DNA of 64,000 nucleotides, taken from the NCBI RefSeq assembly GCF_963678635.1, contig NC_087070.1, forward strand, positions 16,493,840 to 16,557,839, in the 5' to 3' direction. Each line of letters starts with the position of its first letter. Position 1 is the stretch's first letter. A program made the position numbers and the translations under genes. Positions 43,800 through 56,225 of the stretch are shown here, in pieces. Source of the stretch: Symsagittifera roscoffensis. Taxonomy: Eukaryota > Xenacoelomorpha > Acoela > Convolutidae. The notes under the pieces were generated by a model, which ran no database searches, was not told where the DNA came from, and was given only the letters and a program-made list of their open reading frames with translations.

Positions 43800-44303
43800 A
43801 AAACTGCTCGTATCAGGGCGACGCCCAGAAGGTTCAATTAGCCACTTGAAGTAGTAATCCATTTAGGAGAAAATGATGAATCTCACAAACTATTGGAAAA
43901 ATTGAATGCATAAACTATTGATTTTTTTGAAGACAATTCACCATAAGATATTTAAATCACAAAGTGATACAGTCAGCATAATGTAACAAATTAGTTAAAA
44001 TGAATAGCAGTTCTCAATTCAGTTTAAACAATTTCTAAGCCCGATTAAATTGCCCTTTACGCGATAATATCACGAAATGAATTGGCTAAATTGGCAATCT
44101 TTATACCCTTATTTCTTATCAAGAAGTTATCACAGGTGAAATAAATGTATTTTTTAAACTGGGTTTTCAGAAACAATTAGATAGTAATTAAATCATTTTA
44201 AAAAATGCGAAACATGGCTGGTTAAAAAATGGAAATTGGTCTGGAGCAATTAAACCACCCCATTCACAAATGTTCCGCTATTTTTTCAGAATCAGAAGAA
44301 AAA
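43800..44303 (+). mobile_element. Family H element, head-to-tail with the previous copy
   Basis: It starts actgctcgtatcagggcga within four bases of the end of the previous copy. It continues with attaaattgccctttacgcg, ttggcaatctttat, atcacaggtgaaat and tgttccgctattttttc. Confidence 0.55.
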
Positions 44304-44696
44304 CTAATTAAGGAAGACTTTTAAAAATTTTATGAATGTGATTCAAAACGCATAAAAATTGTCTGTTTAACCAAATTGGGAAATTGAAACATCAAGATAA
44401 ATTCTTTTTGTTGTTAATTTTGTTGTTCCTGCTTTTCGCAAGGGAGACATCGATAGGTCTTGATATACCTGTCTAAAGCTCTTCATTTCATTTATTTCCT
44501 GGCATTATTGACTAATTTACCTTTTTTTACAATTCAAGCTTGAAGCTAAATGTCAGGCTTGAAGCTAAATATCAAGCGAGAACACACTATTTTCAACTTT
44601 CAATTATTCTGAAAGTGGGCATAAAGCCTCAATTGACTATCAAAACTTATTTAGCACACTTGAGTCCTGGCAACATAATCCTCATTTTAAATTACA

Positions 44697-45213
44697 ACAA
44701 GACTGCTCGAATCAGGGCAAAGCTTTCAACAATGTTCTCCGGCTGCTTTTTCAGGTCTATGAAGCAGTAATAACATTAACAAAGTGAATAAAATTTTTAA
44801 AATTTTTTTTCTACATTTGAAATTTTTTGTGAAAATCATCCCTTGACGCGCCATTTAAAATTTAAAGTCGTAAATTTCGCTCCTAGTAACAAGTCAATTA
44901 TGGCAAACAAGCTTCGTTTAACCAATTTGGAACATTTTCTAGGACGGATTAAATCTCCGCTTACGCGTTAGTAGCGCTAAATATATCACGCGTTAATTGA
45001 CCCCAATTGGCCAAACTGGCAATCTTTAATTTTACAAAAAATGATCGCAGGTGAAACATCTTTTTTCAAACTGAGGCTCAAGACAACAAAATTTTTCGAG
45101 TGATATTTAAAAAAATCCGTCAAAAATGGAAAGTTAAAAAGTCGAAATTTGTCTGAAGAAAAAACCACCCGAGCTCAAAGATTCCGTTTCTTTCGTTAGG
45201 AAAGTCAGATTAA
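44697..45213 (+). mobile_element. Family H element, near full length
   Basis: Runs from aacaagactgctcgaatcag through tcatcccttgacgcgcc, ccaatttggaac, acggattaaatctccgct, tcacgcgttaattg, gatcgcaggtgaaac and gtcgaaatttgtctgaag to attccgtttctttcg. Confidence 0.7.
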
Positions 45214-45677
45214 TAGCCGCCAGCAGATTCCGTTTTCATACTAAATAATTTTCAAATTTTTTTCTGAATTTGAAACTAAGTTTTGCTTGCTGGCTTGAAA
45301 TTGTTGGCTTTTTCGTAGACTGGCTTTGGCTTTTTTAAAAATAAAGCAGAACAGAACCACAAAAATGGAGTGTTTTTTTAAAGATAAGTAAAGTGTTCAT
45401 TGAAAACCGAAATAATTCCATTAAAGTCAGTAACACTTTTCCGTTTTGTAAAGACTCGTGCTGGGTGCATTTTTTTGTCAGATAACTCTATCTTTTGATT
45501 CTTAGTATTAGAGCAAATTTCATCACCTGATAACTGTTGATTTATTGAGTTCAAAACTCAAATGGAAAAAATTAGCTTGGCCATGTAACGGTAATTATTA
45601 TGCACCACTTAATAGTTTTTTTGACGCGCTAGAGACGGCAAAGTAGGTGGGTATATAAATCACTCCAATTTCAAATG

Positions 45678-45798
45678 AACAAGACTGCTGGTATCATGTC
45701 AAAATCCTGAATCTTCCGGCTGTTTTTTGAAGTCTATGGGTTAAAGTTTGCTTTTAAAAAGTGATGAAACCATCCCCCACACTCTATGTATAGTACAA
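45678..45798 (+). mobile_element. Family H element, 5' fragment
   Basis: Begins aacaagactgctggtatcat and includes accatcccccacactctatg, then breaks off. Confidence 0.55.
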
Positions 45799-46017
45799 AG
45801 TCGTTTATTTTGCTTTTAGATCCTGTTTGTGTAATTTATTTTGTGTAACTTCAGTTTTAACAAAAAAATTTGCTGGCCACGTTTTTATCGTCTAAAATCG
45901 AAAAAGGTTATCATCTAAACTTATTTATTTTATGATCGTCTAAATTGCTTGTGGTCCAAATTATTAGGCCCCAATATGATTTATTTTTTTAATATTTGAA
46001 TGCACTTATTGCTCCGA

Positions 46018-46265
46018 TATTCAATGAAACTGATGGAATAGTTGTGCTCGGGATTTTTTTCTCCAGAAAATGTTTGACTTTTTAAATAACTGTTTTCGAG
46101 GGAATTTTTTTAAACATCTGAAAGAAATTGTTGTTCTGAGCTCGAAATCTAAAAAATGTGTTCGTAGGTTGGTTTAAAGAATGGCAATTTGGTACAACTA
46201 ACGCGCAACATTTTTCGTTATATTACAGCGGAAGCGGAGATTTATTCCGTCACAAAAAGGTATAT
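46018..46265 (-). mobile_element. Family H element fragment, reversed
   Basis: Contains tgtgctcgggatttttttct and gaagcggagatttattccg, the reverse complement of the family's distal half. Confidence 0.5.
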
Positions 46266-47880
46266 TTGTTCAATATTTCAGGCATGTCATTTAATATTTT
46301 GCTAAATGAGAAAAATATGCGTTTCTACTGAACATAGCGCATTAAAAAATTTTTATGACCACTTTATAAATTTTCAAAACTTTCTAAAAAAAATTAGTCA
46401 TGGTAAATTCAGTTTTCCGTGTTATCTCGATTTCTTTTTTCAAATTATTGTTTCGATTTCTGAAATATTTTCTGTGCCGTTTCAAAAATTTGAAAAAAAC
46501 GCAGTAATGTGAAATGTGAGCCTTCATTTAAGCCTTGAAAAGTTTGAACGTTGTAAAGAAACTGACTCCCGTTTATTTTAGTTGAACGGGCAATATTATT
46601 TTGATGGGAGTTTTAATAAAGTTTTGAGGAACACTCCTACAAAGCTCCCCCTAAGTGACATATACCGTAGATCTCCACCCTAAAGCCACATATTAACTTT
46701 GAAAAAAAAACTCAATGAAAAAATATGAAAGTGATTATATGGTACAGCTAATTTATATTGCTACTTCACCAAAGAAGTTTTCATAAACGTTATTCGATTA
46801 TTGTTTTTCAAATTATCAATTTATTTTACCCTCAAATTTGACTTCCCAAAAAACCGGTTTATCATCACCACTAAATTGATTGGGAGGATTGTATAGTTGA
46901 TTCAAAAGTGGGAATTTTTTAAACAATAACAATGCAATAAAAATTAAAAGTCTGTCATTCGCAACACAAAAAGCAGTGGCTTGATTTCAGGCGACGAACA
47001 TGAAAAAAGTTTCAGTCGAGAGAAATATGGAAGCGATACTAAGAATCGGATCTCAAAAATTATATCTAAAAGCAATACTGAAAAATTTATACTAAAACGA
47101 GCGTGAGCAACGGAACCGTTTCATGACCGGAGAAAAGTGATTTGAAATGAACATGGGGATGGGAGCCTGAAAAATGGGAGCTTAAGGCACAAAACTGCAA
47201 GCCAAAGCTCTAATTGTATTCAACGGTGCGGTGCTTAAACTATCCAGATAAAACGAATAAAACATATAAGTTAAACCGGCTTTTCTCGAATTGGGCTAGT
47301 TTAAAATCTCGCTCAGAGTTTTAGCTGATTTAATTGATACAAATTGTTTTTCAAAATTTGGACCCAAAATAATTTTCCAAAAACGATTTTTTTTGGTTAA
47401 TCAAAATTACGTGCGCCAAAAACAATTTGTTCAATTACTGACAAAACTATATCACAATGATATTTTTATGGAGCCCCGTAAAATTCAAGAAGGATATAAA
47501 GTTTTGGCTATCAATTAAAGCAATTTTTCTAATATAAAATTGAGAAAAACATATCCCTGCTAATTGTGCTGTTTTACATAAAAGGCTTAATTTGATAAAA
47601 ACAACTTTTATTAATTAAAATGATAATTTTAGCGTATTTTTTTCGAAATAAAAAGCCAAAAACTATAGGTCCACTTTTTGCAAAAAAAAACATTATACCA
47701 TATATAATTTTTAAACACGAATTGTCAGCTCAACTTTTTTGCCTAAAATCGACCAAAATTTGAGAAAAATGCGTTTCAAGTTTGAGTTTTTATTCTTTTC
47801 GGTCAGATAAATTAAATCAGCACTCTAGTATTGGCTTGATAAAAACTTCAAAAAAAGTTTCAAGAAATGTAAATATTTTT
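46266..47880. other. Noncoding
   Basis: AT-rich sequence with no supported gene. Frames are short and homopolymer-rich. Confidence 0.4.
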
Positions 47881-47883
47881 TGA

Positions 47884-48246
47884 AAGCCATCCTCAATGGG
47901 CTTTGTAAAGTACAAAGTGAGAGATAACGCATTAAACAGAGTGCTTGATAGACAAAAGAGCATGCCACAATTCAATTTGCAACGGTTTCTAAAAAGGATT
48001 AGATTTCCACTGACACGTTAATTGCAAGTTGACTGTCCTAAAATGGCCAAATTGGCAAATTCAAACCCCCATAATAAAACAAAAAATCACACGCCACATA
48101 TTTTTTTTTAATTTCAGCGAAAGATTATTTACTTTTTGAATCATATTAAAAACCTACATCAAAAAAGGCTCGCTAAAAATTTGTCTGGAAAAAAAAAACA
48201 CACCCAGAGCAATTATTCCGTTATTTTCTTCATAAAGTCGGAACAA
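47884..48246 (+). mobile_element. Family H element, 3' part
   Basis: Includes cacaattcaatttgcaacgg, aaatggccaaattggcaaat, aaacccccataa and cataaagtcggaaca at the end. Confidence 0.55.
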
Positions 48247-48670
48247 AAAGTCGGAGCAATTTGCAAATTGAGTTGCTTTTGCTAAATGCATAAACTGTAA
48301 AATTCATCAGTGAAATTTCTTCATGGTTACAGAATTTATATCTTGCAAGATTCTTGCAAGATTTGTAATCTTTAAGCAAGAAGCTTGTAAGATTTGCATT
48401 TGAAGTACACTAAGGATAACGACGTCTCTCACATTGACTTTTAAAAAATTCTCACAAAGCCATATGAGGTATTAAAATCATTGGGCTAGAAAAATCGGAT
48501 CCTGGAAGATTGTGATCATGTTGATGGCGACCAACTGAGGTCAACAAATTTATCGACATGTGGAAAGACATAAAAGCGTGTTTGCTTTTGAAACAAAGAC
48601 CGAGCCCTGATGTGTGCTAATAACATTTGACTTGAGTATGCATGAGGTGTGCCACAAACTCTTGCAAAAT

Positions 48671-48700
48671 TTAAGGCGTTTTAAGGCGTTTTAAGGCGTT
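48671..48700 (+). repeat. Three 10-bp tandem units
   Basis: Three exact copies of ttaaggcgtt. Confidence 0.9.
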
Positions 48701-49094
48701 CACATTGAATTCATCAGATCGTGAATGCGATCCCATGCCATGGCAATGATAGTCTGTGAGGACGAGCTCTCACTTGAGCTCTAGCTTCAGATCTACCACA
48801 GCCTGACCAGTTTTGGCTGCAATAGTGAAACCACGTGAGAGTTCTAGGCGCAAAAAACGGCCTTGAGTAGTAAAAAAAGAGCTTCGCTCGACAAAATAGC
48901 ACAGTCTGGAATGTGGGGAGATAATACAAATGGACTATCCTCGACAGGACTGTAAAGGCTTAGTGATATCTCCTCTGCGATTCACAGGAACCACATTAAG
49001 AGTTTGCCTCAACATAGGTAAAATTTTGACCTCTTGCGTGACGGTAATAGTTAATCAATCAAAGAACATATTGAAGAAACCTAATCAGCAAATC

Positions 49095-49258
49095 AACCCG
49101 GGCTGACCAAAAATGCTATTCATACAATTTTCATATACGAAAAAATTCTACTCATACATTTTTCATGATATTACATAAGTACAGAAAATTGCATGAAAAT
49201 TTTATGATTAGAGATTTTTCATATATGAAAATAGTATGAGTAGCATTTTCCCATAAAC
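49095..49258 (+). mobile_element. Palindromic element family C, copy 1
   Basis: It begins cccgggctgaccaaaaatgc and contains paired stretches such as attcatacaattttcatata against tttcatatatgaaaatagta, ending in attttcccataaacc. It shares ends with 52991-53211 and 54760-55053. Confidence 0.55.
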
Positions 49259-49762
49259 CAAAAAAAAAATTTTTTTTTTAAAATTCGATTTCTCAAAATT
49301 TCGAATCTTTTGATTAAAGCTCCCACCAAAACCCACTGTACGTTTACGGTACATCCGTTTAGTACAAGCAATGAAATAAAAAATATTCATCAGAGCTCAG
49401 AGGGACACTTGAATAAAACACAATTAAATTGCTAACGTTTTTCTTTATATTACGCTGAATATTGATATCTAACCTCACACAATGTTGTCCAGTACTGCAA
49501 AAAAAATGTGCTTGAAGCTATGAACAAAGACGGCTCAGTGTTTTCAATTTTTGATCTTTGCTGACATTTTGCATTTATTGTTTGCGAAATATTGCTTCAA
49601 AATTGGTGGCGCAGTACCGATCAGCCCTGCAATTTCCACCCAAGGGTTTGAAAGAAATTTAAAAAATCGTTGATAAAGAACATGGTCAAGAGTTTTGAAG
49701 AATCGTTCCGCATTCCCTGTTGTTGTGTGCGCCGTGCGACAAAAATGCAGGAGAAATCAATT

Positions 49763-50012
49763 AACAAGACTGCTCGTATCAGGGCGAAGCCCTGAATGTT
49801 CCGACTGCCTTTAAGGTCTATGGAGCAGTAATAGCATGAAAAAATTCAATGCAATAAAACAAAATCAAAAATTTTTTAAATTAAAATCATCCCCCAAACG
49901 CCATATTAAGTCAAAAGGATAGATTTCGCTCCTTGTAACAAACCAATTATGGCAAATAAGCTTCTTTCAACCAATTTGGAACGATTTCTAAGACGGATTA
50001 ACTCTCCGCTTA
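49763..50012 (+). mobile_element. Family H element, truncated
   Basis: Has the cleanest hairpin end: tatcagggcgaagccctgaa, followed by tgttccgactgcc. It stops abruptly after ctctccgcttac. Confidence 0.65.
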
Positions 50013-50290
50013 CAAAGCAAATTAGACAAAATAATGAAGCCGATTGAAAGTTTCAAGGAAAAATACGGAAAAAGCCAAAACCGGAGCTGCTGAATTGGGA
50101 ACCAAAATAAAAATGTTAGAATTTAAAACTATATTTCATCAAATGTAAAACAAATATTTGTTTAATGAGAAGTTGACACATTAAATCAGTGATTCTGATG
50201 TTGCCCTACGTGAAAAATTTTTTTGTTTTGATTTGAAAACGCTTGCTAATCGCCCGCGTAAAATCGAAGTTGAGCGCTTAATGAACTTAC

Positions 50291-50514
50291 CCATTTAGTG
50301 CAAAGAGTTGAATCATGTCAGCAGCTGAAGCAATAACCATGAACAATTTTGATGGTCTATCGACGACGAGTCTGTGTAAAACTGTGATGTTCAGCAAATT
50401 ACAGATAAAACCAATAAAACAAGTAATTGGAAAGAAAATTTTTTCTATCATTGCCAAAACTATTGATTCAGTTTCAGTTCCATTTTCCGAGTTGAAATAA
50501 GTGCAATTAGACAT
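50291..50514 (-). CDS. First coding exon of a peptide-receptor-like GPCR (partial)
   Basis: On minus, the ATG at 50514 opens 74 codons and the exon ends at a strong donor, aatgg|gtaagttc. The product has two Asn-glycosylation sequons (NCT, NGT) in a short extracellular N terminus. Then come TM1 (FFPITCFIGFICNLLNITVL, with the GN-type Asn replaced by C-N-L-L-N) and a basic loop HRLVVDRPSKLF. It ends in the first half of TM2 (MVIASAADMIQLFAL) with the conserved A-x-x-D. This resembles FMRFamide-receptor-like rhodopsin-family GPCRs. I found no continuing exon between the gap and 50290, so the rest may be distant, missing, or lost to element insertions; it could also be a gene remnant. Confidence 0.7.
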
Positions 50515-50563
50515 GACAGATACTATCTACAGCGTCCTGTTGAATTTGTTTGAACTCTAATGA

Positions 50564-51083
50564 AACAAGACTGCTCGTATCAGGGCGAAGCAGTGAATGT
50601 TCCGACTGCCTATTAAGGTTTATGGAGCAGTATTAACATTAAAAAATTAAAAGTAATAAATCAAAATGAAAATTTTTTTTCTAAAATTTGAAATTTTTTA
50701 TGAAAATCATCCCCCACACGCCATATAAAGTACAAAAGGATAGATTTTGCTTCTTGTAACAAATCAATTAGGGCAAATAAGCTTCGTTAAACCAATTTGG
50801 AACGATTTCTAAGACGGATTAACTCTTCGCTTACGCGTTAATAGCCCGAAATATATCGCGCGTTAATTGTCCCAAATTGGCCAAAATGGCAATTTTTAAA
50901 CCCCCATAACTTTACGATAAATGATCATAGGTGACATATCTTTTCAAATTTGAGCTCAGGACAACAACACCTTTCGAATGATTAAAAAAAATTTCGTCAA
51001 AAATGGCTAGTTAAAAAGTCGAAATTTGTCTGAAGAAAAAAAACCCACCCCGAGCATAAATATTCCGTATCGAAAGTCGGAAC
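50564..51083 (+). mobile_element. Family H element, full length
   Basis: Runs from aacaagactgctcgtatcag and tgttccgactgcct through catcccccacacgccat, tcgcgcgttaattgtccc, aacccccataactttacg and cccaccccgagcataaat to gaaagtcggaaca. I used it as the family reference. Confidence 0.75.
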
Positions 51084-51125
51084 AATAAAATAACGAAGTT
51101 TTCTTCCAAAAGTTTTGCTATGTAA

Positions 51126-51490
51126 ACGAGACTGCTCCTATATCTGGGCAAAGCCCTGAATGTTCCGACTATGCCCCCTTAATCTCTATCGAATCGTTTT
51201 AGGAAAAAAAAATTCTGAAAATTTATCAGTTTTGGACAAAATCAAAGATATAGAGTGAAAATTTGAGTCGTACGAAGCTATTACGATCGATTAGTTATAG
51301 CCTCAATTCAATTTGGAACGATTTTATTGTGCGGGATAATTAACCTTGCATAAATATTTCGCTTTACGCTTTCAATTTTATGTAAAGAAAGTTCGAATCG
51401 CCCATAAATTAGTCCAGAGCACGGCCAAATTGGAAATTTCCAAACTCCCAGATCTTGCAAAAGATGATCGGAAGTAAAATATCTTTTTAC
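51126..51490 (+). mobile_element. Family H element, diverged
   Basis: It starts actgctcctatatctgggca with aaagccctgaatgttccgac, 43 bp after the previous copy. Later it includes cctcaattcaatttggaacg and ttgcaaaagatgatcg. Confidence 0.5.
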
Positions 51491-52985
51491 AATTGTTTTC
51501 AGAGAGTCGATATCTTCAACGGGTTTTCAAAAAAAAAATTAAAATCTTCAACGGGATTCAAAAACGTTTTTTTTTTCGGAACAACAAAATGAAACAATAA
51601 ACCCGTTTAAGAAAAAGGAGGCTAAAATTAGAATGAAATAAGTGGTTTTCAAAACTTCCAAATTTAACTTTAATTTATGTTTTTCTGCAATGCAATTTCT
51701 ACTATGATTACCTATGAAATTTTTTATATTGACATTAACGAACGATTTATTTCTATTCAAATGATATATCGTAATCGTACATTATTTTTTCAGTTTTTGC
51801 CATCAATTTCTTAACCTCAAACACAAAATCTCTTTGCATGAAAATATTTTTTTTCAATTTGCTCTCCCTATGACGTCGAAAAAGTGTTTTTGAAGAGTTT
51901 TCTAAGAGGTAATGCTCTAGCGTTAGCCCGCACTAGCAAATAGCACTTTTGGTTTATCGAAGACTTGATTAATTGACAGCGGATAAGTCGACAAAATATG
52001 CCGTCCGCAAAAAAAACCGATAGCGGGAGAGCACTGTTTTTTTTAAGAAGGATGAAAATGAAATGTTTGGTTTTATTTAAAACCTTGCAATACGTAAATG
52101 TGACTTAATTTACAGAAACCAAATTTTAATTTTACAGATGCCAATTTTAATTTGAGTTAAAACAAATTCGCCTGAAATTGCTTACAAGAACCCCGTTAAT
52201 GAAATCAACAAACAGTAAATTCTAATAAGTTCTAAGTCTCATAGAAGCCAAAATAAAAAATCAATCGCATAAGTCGAAAGCTTTTCTTTTTGAGTTCTAA
52301 TAGGTTTATTTTGAGCCAATAAAAATGGATTAAATGTTTATTTTTTAAACATAAAATCAGGCGATAGGAAAAGAACCGCTGCGGTCACTTTAGCAACAAA
52401 TAGTAAGGCTTGCAGCAAATATTCGTCAACAGCATTTGAGACCTAAATTTACTATCAAACAATGTAAGCAATCCTTTCAGTAGGGGTTCTTCTCAATATA
52501 AGAATGCTTTTACATCAGTAAATTTTAAATTGCCACGCCATGCACCTTTGCAAACAATAAAAAACCAATCAGAAAGCCAGTTTTGTTGATGTACCAAACA
52601 AATGAACTAGGAGCGTCGCGCCAACTTGTTGCGAGCTTGCCAGCAGAGCGGAGGACTCTTTGCACAAAATTAGAGCCGATCATTTTTAAAAAAGTACGAA
52701 CCAAGAGTCGGCTGAAGTAGTCTGCAACATTCGGGACTTATGCGACTATTTTTTCATTTTGAGACCTATGAATACAAGCCTAATGACCAATACTTCGAGC
52801 AGAATGATTCCAACTGTTTTTGTCACAGTTTTCAGCAAAAAAGCTGATGAAAATAGACTGGCCTTATTTCTTCTTCAGGCTTTTTGCAACTTAAATGAAG
52901 CTTTCTAGTTAGCCTAAAAATTTTTGCAAAGATCCCACATTATGAGTTTGAAATTAACACTTATCACTTCGAGTTGAATGAGGAT
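51491..52985. other. Noncoding
   Basis: AT-rich. No gene or named repeat recognised. Confidence 0.4.
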
Positions 52986-52990
52986 TGTGC

Positions 52991-53211
52991 ACCCGGGTTG
53001 ACCAAAAATAAAATGCTTATCATACAATTCTGGGAAATGGGAAATTTCTTTTCATACAATTCCATACAATTCCATAGGTACAGAAAATTGTATGAAAACT
53101 CTATGATTAACATTTTCCCATAAATGAAAATCGTTTGACAAACTTTTTTGACATAAATGGAAATTTTATGACTAAAAATTTGTCATTTATAAAAATTGTA
53201 TGACAAACAGT
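52991..53211 (+). mobile_element. Palindromic element family C, copy 2
   Basis: It begins cccgggttgaccaaaaata and is rich in catacaatt/aattgtatg complements, ending around aaaattgtatgacaaac. Confidence 0.55.
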
Positions 53212-53497
53212 TTTTGGAAATTTTTCTTTAAATGCGGCACAAATTACATTAAAGCCCATCTAATCAGCCGTGCAATCTGCGAACAGAGAAGATAACCTGA
53301 GAAAAAAACTTCTCAACTCTTTAGATAGCAGCAATGTCCTAATCATAATCTTAAGGAGGGGGGAGTACTGGAAAAGGTGTTATATCAAACTTTTTAAAAA
53401 AAAACTTGCATATCTGGGAGAAAACTTACGGCAAATCTCTCCAATATCGTGAATCCACTATTTTTTACATCCACTAATGCATTTTCTTTAAAGAACC

Positions 53498-53885
53498 TTA
53501 TTACACGTGCGAGAAAACAGAAAAAAAATCGAATACAGTATAAATTTGAAGTTGCTTTCAGACAAAATTTAAAATTTGAGGCCACCATAAGATTCATATA
53601 TGAAAAGAGTTGGTCGGAAGTTAGCCAAGCGGTGGCGCTCAAAAACACTATGCTGCGCTGTTTTTACCTACCAATGCTTGGCGAACTGTCGACTAAGTTT
53701 TCTCATATATGAATCTCATGGTGGCCTCAAATTTTCAATTTTGTTAATTTTGTAATTTTGAATTTTGTCCGAAAGCAACTTTAAATTTATAATGTATTCA
53801 ATTTTTTCTGTTTTCTCTGCACGTGTAATAATTGCAAGAACATTATTACACGTGCAGAGAAAACAGAAAAAAAATTGGGTCGAGT
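53498..53885. mobile_element. Nested foldback element
   Basis: The outer arms 53498-53606 and about 53698-53833 are inverted (ttgaggccaccataagattc against gaatctcatggtggcctcaa). The right arm's outer part is itself repeated inverted as a near-perfect hairpin (53799-53833 with 53852-53885, core tctctgcacgtgtaata). No coding frame is supported. Confidence 0.8.
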
Positions 53886-54111
53886 CGGTCAAAACATTTT
53901 TAAACGAACCGGTTGAAACAACCACTTTTGATCTGTTTCATTGAAACATAAGTCCAACAACTCAACTCGGGCTACACGAATCTACGAAGCTCAATTTTGT
54001 GGCGTTTTCTATTATATTTTATGGCGGCCCAGGTTGATGTTTTTGAAAGGTGATTTGACAGAAACTGTCCAATGATGTCCGAGTGTCGTCATAGTTCAGG
54101 ACTCTTCTACT

Positions 54112-54365
54112 AATTCCCGATAAAGTCGAACAAAGTCAAACAATATCCGGTAAAGTCAAACAAAATTGAAAAATGGTCAGCATAGTCGAACAAAGTCGAA
54201 CAAAGTCGAACAATGTCCGGTAAAGTCGAACGAAGTCGAAAACGGACATCGTTCGACTCAAAAAGTCGAAATCGGACATCGTTTGGCTCAAAAAGTCGAA
54301 ATCGGACATCGTTCGACTGAAAAAGTTGAAAAACGGACATCGTTCGACCATTTCGGTCGAATCAT
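54112..54365 (+). repeat. Satellite-like tandem repeat
   Basis: First, ~10-bp units of agtcgaacaa. Then about four copies of a ~31-bp unit containing gtcgaaatcggacatcgttc. Frames crossing it give repeated peptides, which reflects the repeat length and not a gene. Confidence 0.85.
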
Positions 54366-54759
54366 GAGTCAAGCACCTCAGCCCGGTATGGAATTGTAAA
54401 ATGTAAATTTTGTTTGCTTGAAAGAAAAATAAAATTTTCCAATTTTTTTCATATTTGATTGTTTTCGATGGAAAACGAGTAATTTACATAATTATAGGAC
54501 ATTAGTACCTAAATAGAAAACCTAATAATGCTAAATGGTGACAGATTCAAGAAACAGTCACTTACATCAAACCATTTTCGAGAGAAAAAATTAAACGAAA
54601 TTTCTACTTTTTCCTTCTTGGTTGCTTCTCCTTTACTTGGATTTGACCGGATTTGTTTTCGCAATTCGTTCTCATCCTCAGAAAAAATGATTAAGAAGTT
54701 TTCACAACTCATTTGAAGTTTCCATTAACAAGTATGCAAAAAGTTTTGAAAAAATTATC

Positions 54760-55053
54760 CCTAATGGCGAAAATACTTTTCATACAATTATCATATATGG
54801 AAATTGTATGGCAAGCATTTTTTGTAAAAATTTTTTTTTAAAGTTAGTTTTTTCCGTTACCAGTCTGTTGAACTGTTTTCAGAAGCCCTCAGAAATTGTT
54901 TAATTTTTAATTGCTATTGATTTTAGAAACTGTATGAAAATTGTATGGTATGCATTTTCTCCATACACTTGATGTATGGAATTGTATGATAATGATTTTT
55001 GTTGTATGGAATTGTATGATAAGCATTTTTGGTGTATGGAGGTCAACCCGGGT
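54760..55053 (-). mobile_element. Palindromic element family C, copy 3 (reversed)
   Basis: It ends ggtcaacccggg on + (the family start on minus), with four aattgtatg-type units separated by gcatttt. It is the longest of the three copies and seems internally expanded. Confidence 0.55.
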
Positions 55054-55749
55054 ACTTTGCTTGTAAAGAATTTCGTGGTTAATACGGATAATTTCTGTTA
55101 TAAGGACCAAATTGATCTTCTTTGTATTTTAAAAATGCTAATTGTTCAATCTCACTGACTGATATTACTTGCTTCTGAACAAAGTCTCCTCTAAACTTTC
55201 AACTGAAGCTGATATTGAGTGTTTTGATAAAAATAAGCATTTTACAGAAAATACATGCAAATTTTTGTTTCTGTCAATAAGAGCGGACAACAAGCAAAAA
55301 TTAGAAGCGTGAAAAATGTCCAAAGTTCAGGTATTCTCACTGTAATTGGTCATAATTATTGGCAATAATTGAAATAAAGCTTTACTCGCAAACACAAGAA
55401 TGTAGGCTCTAAACTTTTTTTATATACTTTTTTCTAGTGTGATTACGATGAAAACAAAATTTATGAGATATTTTTCATTTAAATCAGGTTAAACAGTGAC
55501 TCATCAATAGTTTGGTGCTTACTTGATGGGTTATTAGAGATATTTTTCAGTTTAAACTGAGCAAGAATATTCCCGCACTGACAAAATTGGATTTTTTGAT
55601 TTGTTACGAAGATTTATGCTTAAACCCATCGGAAATATATATTTTTAAACACTAAAACCGATATGCTCATCTACATAGATTTTAGTGAAAAGGAAACTCA
55701 TCTAAATTGATTTAAATTGATTTATTAGATAATTGATGTACCTAAATCC

Positions 55750-55855
55750 TTGAATGTACCTGAATGTACCCGATACTTGAATGTACCCGATACTTGAATG
55801 TACCCGATACTTGAAGAAATCCTTGAATGTACCCGATACTTGAATGTACCTAAAT
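55750..55855 (+). repeat. ~18-bp minisatellite
   Basis: About five units of tgaatgtacccgatact with interruptions aagaaatcc and taaatcc. Confidence 0.85.
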
Positions 55856-56225
55856 CCATTTCAGATTATAAAATGTACATTGAGTTGATTTGGATCGATT
55901 GCAGCGCGAGTTCTTTTTAATTTCACCCCTCAACTTTTCGTAATCCAAAGCAATCATGTACCTCTACTGCATCACATCTTGCTATAATTTGAATAGTGTG
56001 AAGTTTTAAGTAAATTACTGGTTATGTAACTTTTACTTATTTATAATCAATGATCTGGTGCAAAAAACCAGAAAATCGTTTGAATAATTGAACCTATATA
56101 TGGATAAATGGATGAATTAGACGTGTGTTAGCTCTCTCTGTTGCATTTTCAAACATTTGCTGTAGAAGAATGTTCGAGCAGAACTGATTTTCTCTGCGAC
56201 GTCAACCAAGGGCATTTATATTGAT

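Noticed and set aside
48560-49020. GC-richer stretch with a 71-codon minus frame, considered as a missing GPCR exon
   Set aside because: No transmembrane pattern, no DRY-like or NPxxY-like motif, no matching splice sites.
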